Assembly: GCA_022257805.1 (NCBI GenBank)
Contig: JAKOPB010000026.1
Span: forward strand, 1-6,916
Source of the DNA: Nanobdellati archaeon
GTDB lineage: Archaea > Aenigmatarchaeota > Aenigmatarchaeia > PWEA01
Direction of reading: 5' to 3'
DNA: 6,916 nt
Shown here: one piece after another, positions 1 through 5,757 of the stretch
Numbering within the stretch: the first letter of the stretch is position 1
Layout of the letters: every line of letters begins with the position of its first letter
Notes under the pieces: generated by a model
Databases searched by the model: none
Seen by the model: the letters and a program-made list of their open reading frames with translations, nothing else
Told to the model about the DNA's origin: nothing
Program-made: the position numbers and the translations under genes

Positions 1-1
1 G

Positions 2-571
2 TTTATACTTACCGTAGTGCTTATCTATGGACTTATCATATTCACCTGGTACCATATCCTCGAAGCAGTTATGAAGCACCTTGGAATCCTACAGTATGTA
101 ATAGGTGCAGCGGGTATAATAGGTGGAGCAGTCTTCTTTAAGCAGTTCATCGAGTTTTACCGACACGGACCTAACTGTGAGTACAGTCAAGCGGGCTTTG
201 TGACCAAGGCCAGAATAAAGGTAAAGGAGTCCTTTGAGGGTAAACAGGCGGGTCCAATTGCACTTATAGGTTCCGTGATACTCTTCGCAGCTGTAGTTAC
301 CTTGATAGAGCTTCCCTGTTCAGCCGCCCTGCCTCTTGCTTTTTCCGGCGTTCTGGTAGATGCACAGCTGGTAGGTTTAACCTACGTGTTTTACATAGGG
401 TTGTATTTGTTCTTCTACATGCTCATAGAGCTCGTAATCTTTACCGGTGCAGTCATTACAAAGGAGATATGGTTCGGATCAGGTAAGTTCGTTACATGGG
501 TAACCCTGATAGGCGCTCTGATACTTTTCTTCCTGGGTATATCCTATCTGTTCGGAATTGGAATAGCCTGA
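2..571 (+). CDS. CcdA/DsbD-like transmembrane protein, C-terminal part (5' end outside window)
   Basis: The reading frame is open to the left edge, so the first in-frame GTG (17) is probably internal and the real start lies outside. The visible ~189 residues are very hydrophobic, with about five membrane segments. The key motif is ELPC followed by SAALPLAFSGVL (Cys codon 317-319), preceded by a basic loop and a segment entering the membrane. In CcdA/DsbD-type transporters of archaea the second transmembrane half typically carries an ELPCTGG-like motif whose Cys relays reducing power across the membrane to extracytoplasmic thiol proteins. The partner Cys (usually in an N-terminal PC motif) would lie upstream of the window. 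No thioredoxin-like partner is visible here. It ends 38 bp before the next gene, which has its own promoter. Family assignment rests on the single motif plus topology; another polytopic membrane protein remains possible. Confidence 0.6.
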   Translation, partial: FILTVVLIYGLIIFTWYHILEAVMKHLGILQYVIGAAGIIGGAVFFKQFIEFYRHGPNCEYSQAGFVTKARIKVKESFEGKQAGPIALIGSVILFAAVVTLIELPCSAALPLAFSGVLVDAQLVGLTYVFYIGLYLFFYMLIELVIFTGAVITKEIWFGSGKFVTWVTLIGALILFFLGISYLFGIGIA

Positions 572-574
572 GCT

Positions 575-588
575 GAAGAAATTTATAT
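575..588 (+). promoter_or_regulatory. Archaeal BRE/TATA promoter for the gene at 610
   Basis: A purine-rich BRE-like stretch GAAGAAA (575-581) is followed by the TATA box TTTATAT (582-588). The box centre lies 25 nt before the A of ATG 610, the usual distance from TATA box to transcription start in archaea. No Shine-Dalgarno sequence precedes the ATG, so the mRNA is probably leaderless. The site is in the 38-bp gap after the CcdA-like gene, so the downstream gene can be transcribed independently. This is pattern reading and has not been scored by a model. Confidence 0.6.
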
Positions 589-609
589 CTAATCTACAAT
601 GTTTTGACT

Positions 610-1338
610 ATGTCCGACTATGAGATAGAGCTGGATAAGAAAGCTTTGTTGATAGCTTCGGTTTTGGCTCTATTTCTTTTTATATCTGGTATCTATTCTT
701 CAGGCAATGGCTTAACAGGCCTTTTAGTTTCTGATTCTGAAATTGAAGAAGACGAAAAACCTTCTTCAGAAGAGGAGGAGTATGCCATGCGGGTTGCTGC
801 CTGTCCTACCTTTTACTACATGCTTTCTGAGCTGGATGACAGAGGTTTCAGGGTTTATCCCACGGGTAGTACGAGTAAAAGCATACGGCTTTTCGAGGAA
901 GGTAAGGTGGATGCTTTCATATCAGGTCGACCGTTGAAGGAAGAAGAACCGCAACTGGATAGCAAGTTACTTGGACCCGGCTTTTCCTTCATTTACATCG
1001 AGGAAAAAGAAGTCTCAGTGGAAGAATTGGAGGATTACACCTTGTATACGGATCTTCCGAAAGCCGAAGTCTTACCTGCCTTCGATAAGATAACCGAAGA
1101 AAACCTCGAAGAGGTTGGAGACATCTATGCATACATTGACAGTGGTATCGGAATAACTTCCTTCCATAACACCGACTACTCCAGGTCGGAGCTTGTGCAT
1201 GTTTTCACCGATGATGGCTATCGCCACAGATTTTCCAGAGTACCTGCACTCTACTATGATTCCAGGAAGCTGGAAGACGAGGAGCTAGTTGAGGAATTGG
1301 ATTTTATAGACGATTTTTTGGAAGAGGGTTCACTCTGA
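610..1338 (+). CDS. Membrane-anchored acidic protein with solute-binding-protein-like domain
   Basis: A 242-residue protein. ATG 610 is preferred over the in-frame TTG 604 because the promoter geometry puts transcription start at about 610. Residues ~11-28 form one hydrophobic anchor, ~41-58 an acidic linker (runs of E/D), and ~60 onward an extracytoplasmic domain. The domain start (VAACPTFYYMLSEL), the TGSTSKSIRLFEEGKVDAFISGRPL-type region (positions ~85-109) and a later IDSGIGITSF stretch resemble the PstS-like substrate-binding fold, where a GST-type loop meets the ligand and a KVDAxISGR strand follows. There are about 56 Asp/Glu against about 21 Lys/Arg, so it is strongly acidic, as in halophile surface proteins. 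It has no transporter partner next to it; the neighbouring ABC operon is convergent and of a type that does not use such proteins. The ligand is unknown. The fold call is moderate; function is not assigned. Confidence 0.6.
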   Translation: MSDYEIELDKKALLIASVLALFLFISGIYSSGNGLTGLLVSDSEIEEDEKPSSEEEEYAMRVAACPTFYYMLSELDDRGFRVYPTGSTSKSIRLFEEGKVDAFISGRPLKEEEPQLDSKLLGPGFSFIYIEEKEVSVEELEDYTLYTDLPKAEVLPAFDKITEENLEEVGDIYAYIDSGIGITSFHNTDYSRSELVHVFTDDGYRHRFSRVPALYYDSRKLEDEELVEELDFIDDFLEEGSL

Positions 1339-2529
1339 TCTCAACGCGTCCACGGGATCGAGTTTCGCAGCTCTTCTTGCAGGTAGTATACCAGACAAAG
1401 TACCTACCACGAAGGAGAAGGCCAGTGCTCCTACCACAAGCTCGGGATTCACGGCTACCCGAAGCATGCTGATCCCAAGGTACTCGTGGAAGGCGTATTC
1501 AGCTCCTTTTGCCAAAGATAAGCCTATAACTACACCCAACACCCCGCCTGCCAAACCCAGTAGTCCTGATTCAAAAAGGAATATAGTCATTATGTTCTCG
1601 TTCCTGGCTCCAACAGCCTTCATTATACCTATGTCCCTGGTTTTCTCCAACACGGACGTGTACATAGTACTCATTATCCCTACACCACCTACAAATAGAG
1701 AGATCGCAGCAACGCCTACAAATAATGCCTGGACCATCCCAAGGATGTTGTTTACAGCCTCAAGGACCTGTTCCATGGTCTGTACCGAGAAGTCATCGTC
1801 GTCCCTTGCGTCCTCTAACTCCTCCTCTATCTCTTGTGCAACCTCTGCCGGATCGTACCCATCGAGTGTGTTTACATAAACTGCAGAAACCTTCCCGTCA
1901 GCATCGAAAATATCCTGTGAAGTCTCTATAGGAAGTATTAACCCTCTATCATACAGAGGGGTTCCTACGGACTCTAACATGCCTATAACCCTCACCCTTT
2001 CTTCCCTTATCTCAAGGTTTTCCCTCAGCTCTATTTCCTCGTCGAAGACACGAGGACCAAAATTAGAACCCAGTATTGCACTGTTTCTTTCTCCTGCCCG
2101 GAACTCTCTACCTCTGTCTATATCGAACTGCGGAAACACTTCAAAAATCTCTGTTGTGGTACCGAGAACGAAGGCCATTTCCTTCCTGTCTCTGTATTCC
2201 ACCTCAGCTCTGTTCATGGTCATTGATTCTGCATTCTTTACCCCATCAACCTCGAGTATAACGTCAACATCGTCCTCGTCTATGTACTGGCCTATTGCAC
2301 CTGCAGGTCCAAAGCCATCTACTCCCCCTGCTCCGCCCGCTAGTACGGTTATTGTATCCGTTCCTATCGCCTCAAATTCTGCCTCCACAGACTCTGTTAA
2401 ACCCTGAGTCAGAGAAATCAGTGCAACAACGGCAGCTATACCAATGAATATACCTATTATTGTAAGCCAGGATCTGGCTCCCTTTTCCTTTATGTTCTTC
2501 GTTGCCAGTCTCAGTTGATCAATTATCAT
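1330..2529 (-). CDS. MacB/FtsX-type ABC transporter permease (second of tandem pair)
   Basis: A 399-residue permease of the MacB/LolC/FtsX (type VII ABC) family. Residues 1-20 form a cytoplasmic N-terminal helix ending in KEKGARS, TM1 is at ~21-41, a large extracytoplasmic domain (MacB_PCD-like) at ~45-260, TM2 at ~266-288, a cytoplasmic coupling loop (TSVLEKTRDIGIMKAVGA) at ~290-309, TM3 at ~317-339 and TM4 at ~364-382. The C-terminal PARRAAKLDPVDALR is a family hallmark. Start: an upstream in-frame GTG (2538) would give 402 residues, but that GTG lies inside the Shine-Dalgarno AAGGTGA (2541-2535); ATG 2529 has ideal 5-nt spacing and makes MIIDQL align with MLLDQL of the paralogue. It is 10 residues longer than the paralogue, mostly through a Gly-rich insert (GGAGGVDGFGPAGA) after TM1. 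It is the last gene of the operon; its stop overlaps the convergent gene. There is no ATPase domain, so it relies on the ATPase encoded at 5074-5757. Confidence 0.93.
   Translation of the reverse strand: MIIDQLRLATKNIKEKGARSWLTIIGIFIGIAAVVALISLTQGLTESVEAEFEAIGTDTITVLAGGAGGVDGFGPAGAIGQYIDEDDVDVILEVDGVKNAESMTMNRAEVEYRDRKEMAFVLGTTTEIFEVFPQFDIDRGREFRAGERNSAILGSNFGPRVFDEEIELRENLEIREERVRVIGMLESVGTPLYDRGLILPIETSQDIFDADGKVSAVYVNTLDGYDPAEVAQEIEEELEDARDDDDFSVQTMEQVLEAVNNILGMVQALFVGVAAISLFVGGVGIMSTMYTSVLEKTRDIGIMKAVGARNENIMTIFLFESGLLGLAGGVLGVVIGLSLAKGAEYAFHEYLGISMLRVAVNPELVVGALAFSFVVGTLSGILPARRAAKLDPVDALRSE
1568..1701. repeat. 134-bp identical tract A, copy in second permease gene
   Basis: This stretch matches 2780-2913 at all 134 positions in direct orientation (offset 1212 bp). 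The match ends abruptly: the next base differs on both sides and flanking codons show many synonymous changes. It encodes the TM2 end, the cytoplasmic coupling loop and the start of TM3. Confidence 0.95.
2422..2497. repeat. 76-bp identical tract B, copy in second permease gene
   Basis: Identical at all 76 positions to 3604-3679 (offset 1182 bp). A further short match lies just beyond a single mismatch at 2421/3603. It encodes the NIKEKGARS helix and most of TM1. The 30-bp smaller offset than tract A reflects the 10 extra residues of the second permease. Confidence 0.95.
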
Positions 2530-2534
2530 TTCAT

Positions 2535-2541
2535 TCACCTT
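2535..2541 (-). promoter_or_regulatory. Shine-Dalgarno site that decides the start of the second permease
   Basis: On the minus strand AAGGTGA (2541-2535) begins directly after the TAA stop of the upstream permease gene (2544-2542) and lies 5 nt before ATG 2529. It contains the GTG at 2538-2536 that is the longest possible start, so that GTG is better read as part of the ribosome binding site. The contact of stop codon and binding site suggests translational coupling of the two permeases. Confidence 0.75.
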
Positions 2542-3711
2542 TTATTCTGCTCTCAGAGCGTCCACAGGATTCAATCCGGCCGCTTTCCTCGCCGGGAGTA
2601 CACCAGAAAGAGTCCCGACTATGAAAGAAAAGGTAAGTGCCCCTATTATAAGTTCAGGACTTACGGATACCCTTAGCATATCTAGGCCGTACATTTCGTG
2701 TATCAGGTACTCACCACCCTTGGCGATGGATAGTCCCATTATAACTCCCAGAACACCGCCAGTAAGTCCGAGTAAGCCGGATTCAAAAAGGAATATAGTC
2801 ATTATGTTCTCGTTCCTGGCTCCAACAGCCTTCATTATACCTATGTCCCTGGTTTTCTCCAACACGGACGTGTACATAGTACTCATTATCCCTACACCAC
2901 CTACAAATAGAGATATTCCGGCCACACCGACAAAGATGGCCTGGATCATGGAAAGAACACTGTCTACTGCCTGTAGAATAGACTCCATGGTCTGTACGGT
3001 AAATTCATCTTCATCCATCTCCTCTTCAAGTGCTTCTTCTATGTTGTCAGCAACCTCCGAAACCCCAGCAGCGGATTCAGCCACCACGTAGATCATCGAT
3101 ACTTCGCCTCTTGCATTTAGAGCATCCTGGGCATCTCTGAGAGGAATCATGATACTTTCGTCGTCTGTTGGCATACCTATTCTCTCCAGCCTGCCCACTA
3201 CCCTATAATTTCTGTCCTTTATCTCCAGATTATCTCTAAGTCTGACAGTCTCCTCGAAGACTTCGGGATAGACTGTGTTTCCTATAACAGCTACACCACT
3301 TTCCCTTTCTCTGATTTCTCTTCCCTCTTCTATGTCGAACTGTGGTATGTCCTCCAGGAGACCGTCGCTTGCACCCCAAACAAAGGTGGTTTCAGTTTCG
3401 TCCTTGAACCTTACATCCATTATGTCCATAATCAGATATTCAACATCCTTTGTCCCCCGGACACCTTCGATAACCTCTACGTGATCCTCATCGATAAAAT
3501 CCCCTATACCCATCATCCCTGCGTACACTGTTATCGTGTCGGTACCAGCTGCCTCAAACTCTGCCTCCACGGACTCTGCGAGTCCCTGGGTTATTGAAAT
3601 CAATGCAACAACGGCAGCTATACCAATGAATATACCTATTATTGTAAGCCAGGATCTGGCTCCCTTTTCCTTTATGTTCCTGAGAGCCAAAATCAGCTGA
3701 TCCAGAAGCAT
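2542..3711 (-). CDS. MacB/FtsX-type ABC transporter permease (first of tandem pair)
   Basis: A 389-residue permease, paralogous to the product of the next gene. It has the same plan: N-terminal cytoplasmic helix with KEKGARS, TM1 at ~21-41, extracytoplasmic domain ~45-250, TM2 ~256-278, coupling loop TSVLEKTRDIGIMKAVGA at ~280-299, TM3 ~307-329, TM4 ~354-372, and terminal PARKAAGLNPVDALRAE. MacB-like permeases transmit ATP-driven motion to an extracytoplasmic domain rather than forming a classical pore; known bacterial relatives export peptides and drugs or extract lipoproteins. With one ATPase gene and two permease genes, a heterodimeric permease like LolC/LolE is the simplest reading (inference). 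The gap to the preceding COG1361 gene is 10 bp and the Shine-Dalgarno is weak, so reinitiation from the upstream stop is likely. Two tracts of its DNA are identical to the following gene (2780-2913 and 3604-3679). Confidence 0.93.
   Translation of the reverse strand: MLLDQLILALRNIKEKGARSWLTIIGIFIGIAAVVALISITQGLAESVEAEFEAAGTDTITVYAGMMGIGDFIDEDHVEVIEGVRGTKDVEYLIMDIMDVRFKDETETTFVWGASDGLLEDIPQFDIEEGREIRERESGVAVIGNTVYPEVFEETVRLRDNLEIKDRNYRVVGRLERIGMPTDDESIMIPLRDAQDALNARGEVSMIYVVAESAAGVSEVADNIEEALEEEMDEDEFTVQTMESILQAVDSVLSMIQAIFVGVAGISLFVGGVGIMSTMYTSVLEKTRDIGIMKAVGARNENIMTIFLFESGLLGLTGGVLGVIMGLSIAKGGEYLIHEMYGLDMLRVSVSPELIIGALTFSFIVGTLSGVLPARKAAGLNPVDALRAE
2780..2913. repeat. 134-bp identical tract A, copy in first permease gene
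   Basis: Partner of 1568-1701, identical base for base by direct reading. It covers the predicted ATPase-docking loop of the first permease. Confidence 0.95.
3604..3679. repeat. 76-bp identical tract B, copy in first permease gene
   Basis: Partner of 2422-2497, in direct orientation, near the 5' end of the first permease gene. It codes for the cytoplasmic N-terminal helix and TM1. Confidence 0.95.
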
Positions 3712-3721
3712 GAAAACCAGC

Positions 3722-5077
3722 CTATTTTTCCTCTAGTAGGCTTTCCTTCTTTTTCTTGCAGCGTCGACGATAGTAGTATAGAGCTGCCAGAAATACAATT
3801 AAAATAGCCACGTAGATGAAGACTCCGTCTTCCCTCTCCACACCAAGTCTATCAAGTTCATCCCACGTATACGTTTTGAACCTCACGGTCTGGTTTTCCA
3901 CGATTATGTTCTCCTCATTGTCCTTGTACTTCAGCTCTACAGGTATTTCGACCTCATCGTGTTCTGGGTTTAGGTACATCTCGAAAGATGGCGAATCGTA
4001 GTCATCGGAGCTCATGTGTCCTATATACATACTAGGCTCGCCAATTATCTCGTAGGATCCATGTGGTAGAAGTTCTATATCCAAAAACTTGGCTTCAGAG
4101 AAGCCTCTGTTGATGATCTCTATCGAAACATCTCTTTTAGTTCCTCCTATCGGGTAGTCGTCTGCGCCTGCAAATCCGACTCCGAGTATAGGTTTTCCGT
4201 CTACCCGTATCCCCGTGAACTCCTGGTTGTGGAAGGTCTCGGTGGACATCTCCCATTGTCCTGTTTCACGGTTTTTTCGATACCTCTCACTTTCGAACCT
4301 CAGTGCAATGGGCACTTTATAAGTTTCTTCATCTGCATCGTGGTCGGCCCTGATAGAAAAGGTCACATCCTTTTCTTCGCCCGGAGCCATCTGACTTATC
4401 CTCTCTTCGGTAGTTTGTCCTACGGTTATCATGGGAATTTCTTCAGCCGTTTCGAAGTCCTCCATGCCAAAGAACTCTGCTTCCATGCCAAAATCAGTTT
4501 CTTCAATGCCTTCGGGCTTCAGGCCTAGTGACATGCCTATACTCCTCAGATATGTATCGGCACGGTTCTTCAATGTAAATGTGACATCCCTTGTTTTTGA
4601 GGGAGGAATACTGCCATCCTCTATTTTGACCTCTTCTACAGAGAGAACAGCTTCTCTTGTCCTTACTTCCACAGGAATATTCCTTGTCAGTGTGAGCAGT
4701 TCGGTTTCGGTTCTGAATCTGAGATCGTTTTCACCGGGTACAGCATTTCTGTCCACTCTCACCGTAAAGGTTGCATGATATTCATCGCCTGGGTATATGT
4801 CCCCAAAATATCTCTCAGTATCTTTATCCGGGTCAACGGAGAACGGAAACTCTGGAACTAGCTCCAGTGAAACGTCTTCGGCTTTTGCAGTTCCCTTGTT
4901 TCTCACCTTCACACTCACGTCGGCGTATTCCCCTGTTATCATAGGATCAGGATCGGCCTTTCTGTATATTATTTCCAGGTTTGCGGCGTCTCTTCTGTAT
5001 GCTTCAGCTCCGGGGATAAGTGCTATGAAGGAACAGGCAAACACAAAAACTACAGCTAAAGTTAAAATTCTTTTCAT
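3722..5077 (-). CDS. COG1361-type surface protein with signal peptide and C-terminal anchor
   Basis: A 451-residue exported protein. Residues 1-26 are a signal peptide (KR, hydrophobic core, AEA cleavage site). The body is beta-rich with about three CARDB/COG1361-like Ig-type repeats: ~32-138 (DPDPMITGEYADVSVKVRNK), ~143-270 (SIPPSKTRDVTFTLKNR, then APGEEKDVTFSIRAD) and ~292-405 (DDYPIGGTKRDVSIEIINRG). The alternation of 'proline/glycine, then V.V.V.N.G' is characteristic of these domains. A TM segment at ~419-436 is followed by the stop-transfer tail RRRCKKKK, so the repeats face outside. COG1361 proteins are often encoded next to MacB-like ABC genes in archaea; an adaptor or substrate-capture role in place of MacA is plausible but inferred. 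Its ATG overlaps the ATPase stop as ATGA, with Shine-Dalgarno GGATGGTG (5092-5085) 7 nt upstream. A passive S-layer protein is the alternative. Confidence 0.87.
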   Translation of the reverse strand: MKRILTLAVVFVFACSFIALIPGAEAYRRDAANLEIIYRKADPDPMITGEYADVSVKVRNKGTAKAEDVSLELVPEFPFSVDPDKDTERYFGDIYPGDEYHATFTVRVDRNAVPGENDLRFRTETELLTLTRNIPVEVRTREAVLSVEEVKIEDGSIPPSKTRDVTFTLKNRADTYLRSIGMSLGLKPEGIEETDFGMEAEFFGMEDFETAEEIPMITVGQTTEERISQMAPGEEKDVTFSIRADHDADEETYKVPIALRFESERYRKNRETGQWEMSTETFHNQEFTGIRVDGKPILGVGFAGADDYPIGGTKRDVSIEIINRGFSEAKFLDIELLPHGSYEIIGEPSMYIGHMSSDDYDSPSFEMYLNPEHDEVEIPVELKYKDNEENIIVENQTVRFKTYTWDELDRLGVEREDGVFIYVAILIVFLAALYYYRRRCKKKKESLLEEK

Positions 5078-5757
5078 TCGACAACACCATCCTTTATTTG
5101 TACAATTCTTCCAGCGTACCCTGATGCCTTTGGGTCGTGAGTAACCATGACTATAGTTTTACCTTCTTCTTCGTTTAAATCTTTAAGCATCTCAAGTACC
5201 TTCTTACCTGTTTTTGTATCCAAATTCCCGGTCGGCTCGTCTGCAAGTATGACGTCAGGATCGTTTGCAAGTGATCGGGCTATTGCAACCCTCTGCTGCT
5301 GTCCACCCGAGAGTTCTGCAGGTTTGTGGTTCAATCTTTCACCAAGGCCCACCTCTACCAGTAGATCTCTGGCTCTCTTGAGTCTTTTTTCTCTAGATAC
5401 ACCCTGGAACATCATCGGCATCGCCACGTTTTCCAAGGCCGTGAGATTTTTTATCAGATTAAAAGTCTGAAATATGAAGCCTATCTTCTTGCCGCGGATC
5501 TGCGCCAGATCCGACTCCTGCAGTTTCTCAATGTCCCACCTTTCCAGGTGTATCTTTCCGGATGTAGGAACGTCCAGACATCCTATCATGTTCATAAGCG
5601 TTGATTTGCCGGAGCCAGAAGGACCCTCTATTGAGAGAAACTCACCTTTCTTTACCTCCAGAGAGGAACCTCGAAGTGCACGTACCTTCGTCTCACCCAT
5701 CTCGTAGATCTTGTGCACGTCCTTCAGTTCTATGATTATCTCCGGATCGTCAGACAT
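5074..5757 (-). CDS. LolD/MacB-type ABC transporter ATP-binding protein
   Basis: A 227-residue stand-alone ATPase of the LolD/FtsE/MacB-NBD class, the usual length for the family. All motifs are intact: Walker A GPSGSGKST at 45-53, Q-loop Gln97 in FIFQTFNLI, signature LSGGQQQR at 149-156, Walker B VILADEP at 169-175 with catalytic Glu174, D-loop NLD at 178-180 and H-loop His207 in VTHD. The GFIFQTFNLI and EPTGNLD wording is typical of this class. It should form a homodimer on the cytoplasmic face and power the two permeases encoded downstream. The start ATG overlaps the regulator's 3' end by 8 bp and is preceded by the strong Shine-Dalgarno GGAGGAGGGG (5771-5762). The stop is shared with the next start as ATGA. 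Called lolD-like by class only; no lipoprotein substrate is implied. Confidence 0.96.
   Translation of the reverse strand: MSDDPEIIIELKDVHKIYEMGETKVRALRGSSLEVKKGEFLSIEGPSGSGKSTLMNMIGCLDVPTSGKIHLERWDIEKLQESDLAQIRGKKIGFIFQTFNLIKNLTALENVAMPMMFQGVSREKRLKRARDLLVEVGLGERLNHKPAELSGGQQQRVAIARSLANDPDVILADEPTGNLDTKTGKKVLEMLKDLNEEEGKTIVMVTHDPKASGYAGRIVQIKDGVVE

Noticed and set aside
743..937. 64-codon open frame within the solute-binding-like gene
   Set aside because: Wholly inside a well-supported gene in another frame, with no promoter or ribosome binding site of its own.
1314..1319. Run of six T on the plus strand as a transcription terminator
   Set aside because: It lies before the stop codon, inside the coding sequence; an mRNA ending there would lack its stop, so it was not listed as a terminator.
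1466..1879. Long open frame on the plus strand opposite the second permease (137 codons), with a similar one at 2621-3091 opposite the first
   Set aside because: Ser/Thr/Pro-rich translations typical of the antisense of a real gene; both run antisense to the same homologous region, so their similarity only reflects the permease paralogy.
1942..1960. Hairpin CCCTCT-N7-AGAGGG
   Set aside because: Within the second permease gene, six base pairs only, no sign of a regulatory context.
1568..2913. Direct repeats as ends of a mobile element or attachment sites
   Set aside because: The repeats are homologous coding segments of paralogous permeases at equivalent positions; there is no transposase, integrase or terminal inverted repeat.
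4091..4109. Overlapping small hairpins GGCTTC-AGA-GAAGCC and CAGAG-AAGC-CTCTG
   Set aside because: Within the COG1361 coding sequence (RGFSEA), short stems, no adjacent T-run or gene boundary.
4229..4778. Two overlapping plus-strand open frames opposite the COG1361 gene (4229-4528 and 4431-4778)
   Set aside because: Antisense shadows with no start signals; the minus-strand protein has a signal peptide, repeats and anchor that make it clearly the real gene.
5495..5513. Perfect inverted repeat CGGATCT-N5-AGATCCG
   Set aside because: It is inside the conserved ATPase coding region (DLAQIR); a 7-bp stem with short loop is expected a few times by chance in ~7 kb.
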